Below, piece after piece: positions 1-8,068 of a stretch of 64,000 nt of DNA. Made by a program: the position numbers and the translations under genes. A model generated the notes under the pieces. The model saw nothing but the letters and a program-made list of their open reading frames with translations, ran no database searches and was not told the DNA's origin. Source of the DNA: Chitinophagaceae bacterium (GTDB lineage Bacteria > Bacteroidota > Bacteroidia > Chitinophagales > Chitinophagaceae); contig CANFKE010000015.1 in NCBI GenBank assembly GCA_947447465.1, forward strand, positions 1 to 64,000, written 5' to 3'. How positions within the stretch are numbered: position 1 is the stretch's first letter; each line of letters begins with the position of its first letter.

Positions 1-267
1 ATGGGGTGTCGGGTTGGTTGTTTCGGCGGGTCAGAGACCCGTTAAATTGTGTCGTCACGAGAGCGTCCCTGTCGGGACAACTCTCGCGACAGTGTTATAA
101 TTGATTTTTGGGAGATGCCCGATGGTCGATGAAATTTTCATCGGGTATAGGTTGGGTGTAATGTTTTGGTTTTCATTGGGTTGTGTTTTTGGGTTATGCC
201 CGATCGTGCCCGATTTTGTGCCCGATGGGGTGGTTGTTTTGCTTGTTTGCTTTGCACAGCCGCTTTG

Positions 268-287
268 GAGACGCAAGTATGCGTCTC
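268..287. repeat. GAGACGCA hairpin, REP-like
   Basis: A perfect 8-bp inverted repeat, GAGACGCA / TGCGTCTC, has a 4-nt loop (AGTA) and is followed by TAC. The same stem with loop TAAT recurs at 27251-27270, with a third arm at 27360-27372, so this is a repeat family within the window rather than a chance palindrome. Confidence 0.6.
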
Positions 288-435
288 TACGTCAGTTTGT
301 TGTGGTATTTAGTATTTTGGTGCAATTTACTGCCGGGTTGTTGGGTGGAAAAGTACATTAACAAATTGTGGATATCTTTCTGCAGCTGAGATTAGTGCTG
401 GGTGCTTGTTTGGCGCGAGAATCAGGAGATTCCCT

Positions 436-477
436 ACCGGTGGAGCCCCGAAATAATCGGGATAAACTCCGTCCGGT
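436..477. repeat. Imperfect long hairpin
   Basis: ACCGG (436-440) pairs with CCGGT (473-477). Inside it GGAG pairs with CTCC and CCGA with TCGG across an AAATAA-type loop. It lies just downstream of the stop of the minus-strand toxin gene (stop at 486), so it could act as its terminator, although no T-run follows on the minus strand. Confidence 0.4.
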
Positions 478-485
478 GACTAAGC

Positions 486-773
486 TCAGCGTGGGGTGTT
501 TTCCCGATTTGTGTTAAATACATCAATCACAAGGATATCATTATTGACGACTTCGTACACAACTGTGAAGGGGAAATTTGTTAGTGCAATATCCCGATAG
601 ATATTCTGAGTATCAATGAAACTGTAGTATTGAGGGTGTTGAATTATTTTTTCGTAAGCGATTTCAAGTTCTGATAAAAATCTCAAGCCGAGACCTTCTT
701 GCTGCTCCTCATAATAGATACCTGCCTCTAATGCGTGATCCTGAGCAGTTTGAAGTACTATTAGGTGGTACAC
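486..773 (-). CDS. RelE/ParE-type toxin
   Basis: A 95-aa protein resembling the RelE/ParE toxin superfamily. Near residues 17-33 it has the typical helix with a YYEEQQEGLGLRF segment. It then has the IIQHPQYYSF...YRDIALTNFPFTVVYEV stretch, where these toxins alternate strand and basic residues, and it ends in a V-x-DVFNTNR-type strand. Family members inhibit gyrase or cleave ribosome-bound mRNA; which applies here cannot be told. The start is GTG and its first base is shared with the upstream antitoxin's TAG stop (TAGTG), implying translational coupling. The antitoxin-first order is usual for such pairs. Confidence 0.8.
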   Translation of the reverse strand: MYHLIVLQTAQDHALEAGIYYEEQQEGLGLRFLSELEIAYEKIIQHPQYYSFIDTQNIYRDIALTNFPFTVVYEVVNNDILVIDVFNTNRENTPR

Positions 774-1012
774 TATTTTCCTGCAATTTTATGTTTGAGC
801 AGATCAATTGCTTCCTCCATAGGTATGCCTTGGATTTTCCCTGTGCGGTAACTTTCACTTGCGGAACGGAAGGAGGCTAATGCTGTCTCATCATAGAGTT
901 TCGATCTGTCTTCCATATCATTTTCCACTAAAGCATACAATGTCTGCAGCTTCTTTTCATCAATGTTCTCTATATACTCGTGTAATTTTCCTTTAACAGC
1001 CGCAATGGTCAT
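773..1012 (-). CDS. Antitoxin of a ParE/RelE-type pair
   Basis: A 79-aa, mostly helical, charged protein directly upstream of and overlapping the toxin gene. The C-terminal half (about residues 40-79, ending GIPMEEAIDLLKHKIAGK) has the acidic/amphipathic character expected of a toxin-wrapping segment. Many Bacteroidota antitoxins of this type have a short N-terminal helical region instead of a classical ribbon-helix-helix. No closer family name is assigned. It would neutralise the 95-aa toxin and probably repress the shared promoter. The ATG start is clear, and no RBS-like sequence is visible, as is normal in this phylum. Confidence 0.75.
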   Translation of the reverse strand: MTIAAVKGKLHEYIENIDEKKLQTLYALVENDMEDRSKLYDETALASFRSASESYRTGKIQGIPMEEAIDLLKHKIAGK

Positions 1013-1179
1013 AGTTGGTATTTTACTTGTATAAAAGTACGAAATATTGATATTAGGGGAATAATAAATTGTGAAGTAAAGTTTAAACTGATTGAGTTGG
1101 TTACACAGCTGCTATTATTGTTTTTCTGAGAACTAGGAGATCTTCAGACGATTTCGCCCAGCTTGGGAAGTTAATGGAA

Positions 1180-2037
1180 TTAATTTACTGCCTTCTCAAA
1201 ATCCCCCAATGTTTTATTTTCTTTTGTTTTCCATTCTTTTAACCCGTTTGCACTTCTGCCCATTACTACGGCAGCAGCTGTAGATGGACTACTAAAAATA
1301 TAATCTTCAGTGAATTCAAAATTACCAGCTTTTACTGCCAGAATATTTTGTGCAAGCAACTTTTGTCTTAATGTTGTAAAACTCAGAGGCATTGAATTGA
1401 CTTCACTATCTGCTGCTTTTGAACCTTTAAATACGACAAACCCATCAGATGTTGGTTCGCCTTGTGCATCAGCGCCTCTATTAGCTGTAATATAAAATGT
1501 TACTTTATTATTCTTAGGTTTTTCGTCTCTTTTAGTGTCAAATACTTTATGCCCAAGTGCATTAACCAACATTTTGATATTTTCAATAAACTCTTCCATT
1601 TCAGCTCTATCTGATTCCGATATCGTAGTTATTGCTGGAATTGTAGAGTTTTCAACTGAATATCTGTTTGCTAATTTTGTCATTTCATAAAGCCTGCTTT
1701 CCAGATATTTCACATGGGCTTTATTTAGATTTTCATCTTTACTTATGAAAATGATTACTTCATTCCAAAAATCCTTTTGTGCTAAATGTTGTTGAAGCCT
1801 TTTTAAAATATTTTCTGCTTCTCCAATATAAACAATATCATCACCTGTTTCATTTTTTCCTAATAATAAGTAAACACCTGTATTGGTTAAATCAGGTCTG
1901 TCTGAGCAGTCTTTGACATTAATTCTTGGTATTTTATATGCTTTTCCGGACCAATTACTAAGCTCACAACTCATTCTACCATTTGAGTCTCCATCAATAA
2001 GGAATATTTTTATTGTTTTTCCGAATTTGTTAGCCAT
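1180..2037 (-). CDS. GIY-YIG nuclease-like protein with DUF4357
   Basis: A 285-aa protein. Residues about 50-125 carry a GIY-YIG-type fold: GVYLLL is followed by VYIGEAENILKRLQQH, then a catalytic-type Glu in KYLESRLYEM. The C-terminal part (about 200-280) matches DUF4357, with GFVVFKGS-type and LTTLRQKL-type elements and the ending GRSANGLKEWKTKENKTLGDFE. GIY-YIG/DUF4357 proteins are widespread, often near mobile or restriction genes, and are presumed nucleic-acid binding or cleaving; no precise role is established. The gene is lower in GC than mnmE beside it and sits next to a toxin-antitoxin pair, so an accessory origin is plausible. The ATG start at 2037 gives a full-length N-terminus. 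Confidence 0.85.
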   Translation of the reverse strand: MANKFGKTIKIFLIDGDSNGRMSCELSNWSGKAYKIPRINVKDCSDRPDLTNTGVYLLLGKNETGDDIVYIGEAENILKRLQQHLAQKDFWNEVIIFISKDENLNKAHVKYLESRLYEMTKLANRYSVENSTIPAITTISESDRAEMEEFIENIKMLVNALGHKVFDTKRDEKPKNNKVTFYITANRGADAQGEPTSDGFVVFKGSKAADSEVNSMPLSFTTLRQKLLAQNILAVKAGNFEFTEDYIFSSPSTAAAVVMGRSANGLKEWKTKENKTLGDFEKAVN

Positions 2038-2103
2038 TAAGAGATCGTATTGTCAGTTAACTTATTAATGTATTTTATTGTTTTGAATTCCTATATGTTC
2101 TTC

Positions 2104-3480
2104 CTACTTCCCGATACAAAACTTACTAAATATGTAGTCCAGTTTGTCTTCGGTGGTTATTTCGCCGGTTATTTCGCCGAGGTAGTGGAGGCAGTGGCGG
2201 ATGTCGAGGGCAATGAGGTCGCCGGGAACATGGTTGTCGAGGCCGGTCTTTATGTCGTGGAGCGATCGAAGTACTTCCTGTAGTGCTCCGTAGTGGCGCA
2301 CATTGGTGATGATGGTGCCTTCCTGTTGCAGGTCTCCGGTGGCTACAAGGTCGTAGAGGGCGGTCTTCAGTTCGCCAATGTTCTCTTTGTTCTTTGCTGA
2401 GATAAAAATGATCTGTTTGTCTATGCCGCGATAGGTGTCGTGGGCTTTTTCCAGTCCGCGGGCATCGGCTTTGTTGCCTGCCAGCAGGTATTTTATATTG
2501 TGTTCCTCAAAGTATTGTTGTTGCTGTTTTACTTCATCCAGTTGGTCTTCTGACGCGTCGAAGAGGTAAACGGCTATGTCGGCCTTTTTCATGGCTTCGC
2601 GGCTGCGCTCTATGCCTTGCAGTTCTATTACATCCTGGCTGTGCTCACGTATGCCGGCGGTGTCTATGAGTCGGAAGATGATCCCGTTGATGTTGAGTGT
2701 TTCTTCTATGGTGTCGCGTGTGGTACCGGCTATATCGCTGACAATGGCGCGTTCTTCGTTGAGCAGGGTATTGAGCAGGGTACTTTTGCCGGCATTGGGT
2801 TTGCCCACAATAGCCACGCTCACGCCGTTCTTAATAACATTGCCGAGGCTAAAGGAGTTAACCAGGTTTTGGGTCACATGGGTAAGTGCGCCTATCAATT
2901 GGTAGAAGCGGGTGCGGTCGGCAAATTCTACATCTTCTTCGCTGAAGTCGAGCTCCAGTTCCATAAGTGCGCTGAAGGTGATGAGTTGCTCGCGCATATC
3001 TTTAAGGTCATCGCTGAAGCCGCCACGCAGGGTGTGCATAGCGGCACGGTGAGCGCTGTTGCTCTGACTGGCTATCAGGTCGGCTACGGCTTCGGCCTGT
3101 GTCAGGTCCAGCTTGCCATTGAGGAATGCCCTTAGGGTGAATTCTCCTGCCTGCGCCATGCGCGCGCCATGTTGCAGGCATACGCTTACTACTTGTTGCA
3201 ATATATAGTTACTGCCATGGCAGCTTATTTCTACCACATTTTCACCGGTATAGCTTTTGGGGTTTTTGAACAGGCTGATGACCACTTCGTCTATAACAGC
3301 GCCATTGCTGACTATCTTACCAAAATGCAGAGTGTGGCTGGGTTGTTGTTCTAATCCTTTTTTAGAGAATATCTGCGCGGCAATGGTAATGGCGTTGGCT
3401 CCGCTGAGGCGGATGATGCCGATGGCTCCTTCGCCGGGAGGTGTAGCAATAGCAACGATGGTATCGGTAAGAGGCAGCAT
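2104..3480 (-). CDS. mnmE: tRNA uridine-5-carboxymethylaminomethyl(34) GTPase MnmE
   Basis: A 458-aa GTPase. With MnmG it installs the (carboxymethyl)aminomethyl group at wobble U34 of tRNAs. The N-terminal tetrahydrofolate-binding domain begins DTIVAIATPPGEGAIGIIRLSG. The embedded G domain has Walker A GKPNAGKS (226-233), TTRD (253-256), DTAG (273-276) and NKAD. The C-terminus ends with the invariant CIGK, whose Cys is essential in the family. The start at 3480 is chosen because the family begins right at this Met. An upstream in-frame Met at 3633 would add 51 unrelated residues that run through a repeat element. It is transcribed away from the moxR-like gene. Confidence 0.97.
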   Translation of the reverse strand: MLPLTDTIVAIATPPGEGAIGIIRLSGANAITIAAQIFSKKGLEQQPSHTLHFGKIVSNGAVIDEVVISLFKNPKSYTGENVVEISCHGSNYILQQVVSVCLQHGARMAQAGEFTLRAFLNGKLDLTQAEAVADLIASQSNSAHRAAMHTLRGGFSDDLKDMREQLITFSALMELELDFSEEDVEFADRTRFYQLIGALTHVTQNLVNSFSLGNVIKNGVSVAIVGKPNAGKSTLLNTLLNEERAIVSDIAGTTRDTIEETLNINGIIFRLIDTAGIREHSQDVIELQGIERSREAMKKADIAVYLFDASEDQLDEVKQQQQYFEEHNIKYLLAGNKADARGLEKAHDTYRGIDKQIIFISAKNKENIGELKTALYDLVATGDLQQEGTIITNVRHYGALQEVLRSLHDIKTGLDNHVPGDLIALDIRHCLHYLGEITGEITTEDKLDYIFSKFCIGK

Positions 3481-3517
3481 AATGTAGTTGTTGGGTGCAA
3501 AAGTACGATAATAGCAT

Positions 3518-3626
3518 TGGTCGAAGTATTCCGCTTCGTCTATATTTAGTGGAAGCGGGGCGCTTCCGTTGGTTTCGCAAGCGGGACGCTTGCATGTTGG
3601 CAGGACGAAGCGGGAAGCTTCGACCA
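3518..3626. repeat. 109-bp folded repeat with 23-bp terminal inverted repeats
   Basis: The left arm (3518-3540) and right arm (3604-3626) are 23-bp inverted repeats differing only in a short central stretch (about 3 mismatches). Between them are two further perfect hairpins with 7-bp stems: GGAAGCG-GGG-CGCTTCC (3551-3567) and GCAAGCG-GGA-CGCTTGC (3577-3593). Each arm also contains its own small stem (right arm: CGAAGC/GCTTCG). As single-strand DNA or RNA it would form a cloverleaf-like fold. It lies in the divergent mnmE/moxR promoter gap and resembles REP/BIME or MITE-type elements. Confidence 0.8.
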
Positions 3627-3719
3627 GTAACACGTATCACCTTTTCACAAAAAATTAGAAACCATATATTTTTTGGTCCGCTATTAATCGTTAATCTTGT
3701 ACAAAAGAAATTAAGCCCA

Positions 3720-4709
3720 ATGGATATCCCTGTTTCAGAGACTTTGAATATAGATGCTACCGTTGCCATCAAGCAGTTGGTGGATAATATGGAGACCGTT
3801 ATCCGCGGTAAACGCAGACAAATAGAAATGGTGGTTACCTGCTTGCTGGCAGGCGGACATATACTGATGGAAGATAATCCGGGTACGGGTAAGACCGTGC
3901 TTGCCCGCACACTGGCGCAATGCATCAGCGGTGAAAGGGAAGGGGAGCATGTGATCTTTAAGCGCATTCAGTTTACCCCTGATCTGCTGCCTATGGACCT
4001 GATAGGCTCGCATATATTTGATGATGTCAATAAAGAATTTGTTTTTAAGAAAGGACCGCTGTTCTGCAATGTTTTGCTGGCGGATGAAATAAACCGTGCT
4101 TCGCCAAAAGTGCAGAGTGCGCTGCTGGAGGCTATGGCCGAACAACAGATCACATCGGGTGATACTACGCTAAAACTGGAGCGTATGTTCTTTACCATTG
4201 CTACGCAGAACCCGATAGAAATGGAGGGCACTTATCCATTGCCGGCGGCACAGTTGGACCGTTTCTATATGAAGATCTACTTCGGTTATGTAGATGAGGC
4301 AACTGAACTGAACATTTACCGTGAATACCTGAATATTGCCCGTAATCTGGTGGAGCTGACACAGGTGCTGAGCATGAAGGATATTCTGGATCTGCAGGCA
4401 CAGGCCGGTGCTGTATTTGTTCATGATGAGATCGTTCGAGCTGTCAGCAATATCGTTCGTCAGACCCGCGAGCATCAGGATATATCTCTGGGGGCATCTA
4501 CCCGAAGTGGTATAGCCTTCCTTAAATGTCTGCGTGCGTATGCATTGGTGCAGGGGCGTACATATGTGATAGAGGATGATGTTAAGGACATAGCCCGTGT
4601 GGTACTGGACCATCGCCTTATCTATCGGAATAAGGATGGTAAACAAAAAGCGTTGGATAGTATCATCAATAAGGAGGCCGACAGGTTAGCCAAACTGAAG
4701 TTGTATTAG
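3720..4709 (+). CDS. MoxR-family AAA+ ATPase
   Basis: A 329-aa AAA+ ATPase of the MoxR/RavA class. Walker A is EDNPGTGKT (residues 51-59), Walker B is LLADEINRA (DEIN at 122-125), and ATQNPIEMEGTYPLPAAQLDRF contains sensor 1 and the arginine-finger region. A C-terminal lid follows (GASTRSGIAFLK). MoxR proteins act as chaperones that assemble metalloenzymes or VWA/DUF58 complexes. Here the usual partner genes (DUF58, VWA, BatA/B) are not adjacent, so the substrate is unknown. The ATG at 3720 matches where family members begin; translation from 3495 would read through the repeat element, so it is rejected. Confidence 0.93.
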   Translation: MDIPVSETLNIDATVAIKQLVDNMETVIRGKRRQIEMVVTCLLAGGHILMEDNPGTGKTVLARTLAQCISGEREGEHVIFKRIQFTPDLLPMDLIGSHIFDDVNKEFVFKKGPLFCNVLLADEINRASPKVQSALLEAMAEQQITSGDTTLKLERMFFTIATQNPIEMEGTYPLPAAQLDRFYMKIYFGYVDEATELNIYREYLNIARNLVELTQVLSMKDILDLQAQAGAVFVHDEIVRAVSNIVRQTREHQDISLGASTRSGIAFLKCLRAYALVQGRTYVIEDDVKDIARVVLDHRLIYRNKDGKQKALDSIINKEADRLAKLKLY

Positions 4710-4715
4710 ATGATA

Positions 4716-4732
4716 GACGGTGTTTTACCGTC
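4716..4732 (+). terminator. Weak hairpin after the MoxR gene
   Basis: GACGGT-GTTTT-ACCGTC is a 6-bp stem 6 nt after the stop codon, followed by ATTTCATTC rather than a clean T-run. It is a possible weak terminator. Confidence 0.3.
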
Positions 4733-4871
4733 ATTTCATTCGGTGTATTATCTTATTTATTGTGGTCGTTAACTAACAGCTAACGATATATGCGACATGT
4801 CTATAGGTAATAAATGTTGCAATGAGGTAATATTGTGCTTTCATTACATAGAAAAATAACCAGACATTCTG

Positions 4872-7800
4872 ATGGCGAAAAATAGTGAATTGCACATAGC
4901 ACACGTCCGTGAGGTGGAACCACCCAGGGTGCGCCATTTGCTTATTTACTATTTCTTTCAGGGAATTGGATTGTCGCTGTTCTTTACAGTTGCCACTTCT
5001 CTGTTCCTGTCTTCATTTGTTGCCGCAGATCTTCCGGTAGCTTTTGTGGCCTCGGCGGTAGCAATGGTATTGCTGGGAGGCATATATAATATAGTAGAGC
5101 GTAAGCTGGTAATGTACAAGCGGGCGTTTCTCCTTATTATCATTGCTATTTCAGTATTATTATTCTACCTGGGTATTCAAATGCAGTCAGGTACATGGCT
5201 GCCGTTCCTTATGTTCGTGTGGTGCAGGGTGGTATTCATGATCACCGATCTTGAATTCTGGGGACTATCTAATTTACTCTTTGATACCCGTGACTCTAAA
5301 AGCCTGTTCGGATGGATAAGTATGCGCGATGTGCCGGCAAGGGTGATCGGTTACTTTTCTGTTGGTTTGTTATTGCCGGTATTTGAGTTGCACTCATTGT
5401 TATTGTTTGCAGCCGCCGCCTTTTTTGCCAACTTTTTTGTTGTCAGGCAATTGCTGGACCCGGCCTATGCAAGAGATGTGAAGCCTGTGGCAACTGCCCC
5501 TGAAACGGAACACCGTCGTAAATTGTTCAATTTTCCGGGTGCAGGGTTATTGATGCTGCTGTGTGTATTGGGCATTACAGGTATTGTATTGTTCTCGGTC
5601 ATCAATTTTTCATTCCTCTCACTGGTAGAAGATAAGTTTCATAAAGCGTCTGAACTGGCAGCTTATCTCGGGCTTATCTATGGCGTTGCCAATATCTTAA
5701 CAGCCGGCGGTAAGACCTTTATGACCAATAAGGTATTATCTAAGATAGGTGCAAAGACCTCTATGCTGATACTGCCTATGTTCATCATAGCGGTGTCGTG
5801 TTTTGTTATAGGTAAGGTGGGTAGCGGAGAAGATCGCGTGCTTATCTGCTTTGTGCTGTTGCTTGCAGGAGGCACTATGCTGAAAGAAGTTTTTTATGAC
5901 CCAATCTATGTAAGTCTTACGCAGCCTTTACCGGGTGAAATAAGAAACAAAGCATACAGTATCATTCATGTTTTTGCCGAGCCGGGTGGTCTGGTATTAT
6001 CAGGTGTTCTCATCTATAATGTATTCGGGCGAGTATCTCATCCCGACCCGATAATGGCGGGTTATATTATAGCCGCTACAGCGTTGGCAGGTGCTCTGCT
6101 GATATTGATCACGTTCAGAAAATACATACTGACCTTTAAGGGGGCCATAGCCAAGCGGGTATTGGTCACCCGTGCTGTTGATTCATTCAATAGTTTTTCT
6201 CAGGCCATTATACGTGAAAAGCTGGAAAGTCGTGAACCCGAAGATGTGATCTATGCACATGAGTTATGCTCAGATAGCAATGTCCACTTTTTTGAGACCG
6301 AATTAGGACGCTTGTTGCGGCATGAGTCGGAGCAAGTAAGGAAGTATGCACTGGAGAAGATGTCTGTCAATACACCTTTCAGTGATACGGACGTGTTGAT
6401 CTATCTGGCTGTTACTGATCCTACGATCGAGGTAAAAGAACTGGCCATCATTCATTGCGGTGCCCGCTACAGAGATAGTTTCGGAGAGCAGTATAATAGT
6501 TTTCTGGAGAATCCGGATCTACGTATCAAGCAGGCGGCCATCAAGGGATTGATGGAGAGCGGTAATCCGGAGATCATTATGATAGCAGGGCATAAGCTCA
6601 ATGATCTGTTGGCATCAACAGATCCGGCGCAGAATGTGATAGGTGCCACCATCATAGGTGATATGCATCTTAATAGTCACTACAGGCATTTACTTAAATT
6701 CTTTGAAAATCAGGTAATTACAGTTCGAAAAGCAGCTATTATCGCAGCGGGGAAATTGACACATCCCAAGCTGATGCCGGCATTGTTCACTTTATTGTCA
6801 GACAGAAATCAGAGTGATGATGTAGTGCGGTCGCTGAGCAATTATCAGAAAGGCGTGATCAATCACCTGCTGGAAAACAAGGGCTTGCTGGAGCGTTATC
6901 CTGATGATATATTGAAGCTATGCGGATACATAGAGGAGAAGATAGCCGCTATGATCATCTGTATGTATCTGTTACCTCCTGCTGATACAGAGTTGCTGGA
7001 TGGCTGTCTGCAATCATTATATCTCATGAACAATGAGAAAGTAGAGGTAGATAGAGGTATCCTGGAGTTGAAGCTGGTCAACACGGGTGCACTCATTTAT
7101 TCAAGTCTGTATTATATAGATCAGTTGCCCGATAATGCTGTGTTGCTGAAAGAGGCATTCTACGCTGAAATAAAGAATGCCAAGAGGAGGATGTTGTTGC
7201 TTTTATCGCTGATGTATGACAGGTCTGTATTCGGTAAGATCATTAGTGCGTATGATAAGGCGGGAGATAAGAAAGACGCGGCCTTGAAATTAATGGAGGG
7301 CGTATTTGACGACAATCATAAAAAGCGCTTCCTGCCTGTTTTTGGATTAACAGACAATACTGCACTTAAGTCGCACCTGGCGCAGTTCTACCCGCTACAG
7401 GTGAAGGATGACATCAGTGAGGCTGTATTGATGGGTAAGAAAAAGAGCATATTCTTACTGTGGACGCAGGCTGCTGCGCTCTATACTTATTTGTTAGAGC
7501 TTTCAGATGAGGTGTTGCAGAACTATAAGGACCATCATGAAAAGATGATCTTTGAGATGGTACAGTTGGCACTCAGCCGTAAGCCATTTGCATTGAGATT
7601 GATAGAAGATGAATCTAATGCCAGCTTTACTATAGATCAGGAGCATGATGATGCACTGCTAAATATAGAGAAGATAGTGGTATTGAAGACCATTCCTATT
7701 TTTGAACACTTTACTCAGTCTATGCTGTCGGCCATCTGTGATATTATGCAGGAGCAGCGATATCTGGCCAATGGAGTATTGTATGGGGAAGGAGAGCCGG

Positions 7801-8042
7801 GTGACAGCATGTATATCATATATTATGGTACTGTGTCTATGTACAATGGTGTTGCCGAGATCATGAGGCAGGGAGGGAAAGAGATCATTGTAAAGATCGA
7901 CACTCCGGGTCAGGAGCTGGCATCGGCAAAAGCCATGACCGATACTTTATTGTTCAAGATCAAAAAGGAAGATATTGAAGCTCTGCAGTCCACTCAGCCG
8001 GAAATAGCCAAGAGTATGTTGCAGATGTTCAGCACTGTATAA
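4872..8042 (+). CDS. NTT-like membrane protein fused to HEAT repeats and a CRP-fold domain
   Basis: A 1056-aa three-part protein. Residues about 20-435 form a domain of about 12 transmembrane segments. Its loop DLEFWGLSNLLFD...SKSLFGWIS resembles the FW...D...K-LFG signature of ATP/ADP-translocase (NTT)-related carriers. Residues about 450-800 are alpha-helical and HEAT-like (repeated E-V-RKYALEKM and LRIKQAAIKGLMES-type helices). Residues about 930-1050 adopt a cyclic-nucleotide-binding (CRP-like) fold, with GEGEPGDSMYIIYYG at about 972. The phosphate-binding cassette (FGE...R-A) is absent, so nucleotide binding is doubtful. It would sit in the inner membrane with a cytoplasmic regulatory tail. 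Transport substrate is unknown. The ATG start at 4872 is well placed. Confidence 0.8.
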   Translation: MAKNSELHIAHVREVEPPRVRHLLIYYFFQGIGLSLFFTVATSLFLSSFVAADLPVAFVASAVAMVLLGGIYNIVERKLVMYKRAFLLIIIAISVLLFYLGIQMQSGTWLPFLMFVWCRVVFMITDLEFWGLSNLLFDTRDSKSLFGWISMRDVPARVIGYFSVGLLLPVFELHSLLLFAAAAFFANFFVVRQLLDPAYARDVKPVATAPETEHRRKLFNFPGAGLLMLLCVLGITGIVLFSVINFSFLSLVEDKFHKASELAAYLGLIYGVANILTAGGKTFMTNKVLSKIGAKTSMLILPMFIIAVSCFVIGKVGSGEDRVLICFVLLLAGGTMLKEVFYDPIYVSLTQPLPGEIRNKAYSIIHVFAEPGGLVLSGVLIYNVFGRVSHPDPIMAGYIIAATALAGALLILITFRKYILTFKGAIAKRVLVTRAVDSFNSFSQAIIREKLESREPEDVIYAHELCSDSNVHFFETELGRLLRHESEQVRKYALEKMSVNTPFSDTDVLIYLAVTDPTIEVKELAIIHCGARYRDSFGEQYNSFLENPDLRIKQAAIKGLMESGNPEIIMIAGHKLNDLLASTDPAQNVIGATIIGDMHLNSHYRHLLKFFENQVITVRKAAIIAAGKLTHPKLMPALFTLLSDRNQSDDVVRSLSNYQKGVINHLLENKGLLERYPDDILKLCGYIEEKIAAMIICMYLLPPADTELLDGCLQSLYLMNNEKVEVDRGILELKLVNTGALIYSSLYYIDQLPDNAVLLKEAFYAEIKNAKRRMLLLLSLMYDRSVFGKIISAYDKAGDKKDAALKLMEGVFDDNHKKRFLPVFGLTDNTALKSHLAQFYPLQVKDDISEAVLMGKKKSIFLLWTQAAALYTYLLELSDEVLQNYKDHHEKMIFEMVQLALSRKPFALRLIEDESNASFTIDQEHDDALLNIEKIVVLKTIPIFEHFTQSMLSAICDIMQEQRYLANGVLYGEGEPGDSMYIIYYGTVSMYNGVAEIMRQGGKEIIVKIDTPGQELASAKAMTDTLLFKIKKEDIEALQSTQPEIAKSMLQMFSTV

Positions 8043-8068
8043 TTCTTGTTGTTATCGGTGAATGTCAG

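Larger units (their letters stand above)
1..485. other. Gene-free, hairpin-rich stretch
   Basis: No convincing gene: the short open frames overlap one another on both strands and lack recognisable motifs. It holds several foldable segments. CGGGTC-AGA-GACCCG lies at 27-41. A CGAGAG/CTCTCG stem at 58-86 encloses TCCC/GGGA. The palindrome CGATGAAA-T-TTTCATCG lies near 127-143. GAGACGCA-AGTA-TGCGTCTC lies at 268-287. A longer imperfect stem lies at 436-477 (ACCGG...CCGGT enclosing GGAG/CTCC and CCGA/TCGG). The octamer TGCCCGAT occurs four times in direct orientation (116, 197, 207, 219). It reads as accumulated small intergenic repeats. Confidence 0.6.

Noticed and set aside
101-389. Open frames at the left end (both strands, 68-86 codons)
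   Set aside because: They overlap each other in different frames and strands, consist of repeat-derived sequence and show no domain or start context.
1137-1180. Repeat element between the toxin-antitoxin pair and the GIY-YIG gene
   Set aside because: The sequence resembles parts of other intergenic elements (GACGATTTCGCCCAGC), but no clear stem can be drawn.
2617-3135. A 172-codon plus-strand frame inside mnmE
   Set aside because: It is the antisense shadow of a clearly functional MnmE; no family similarity was recognised in it.
3495-3719. N-terminal extension of the MoxR gene
   Set aside because: The extension would translate through the folded repeat and is unlike the family N-terminus, which begins at 3720.
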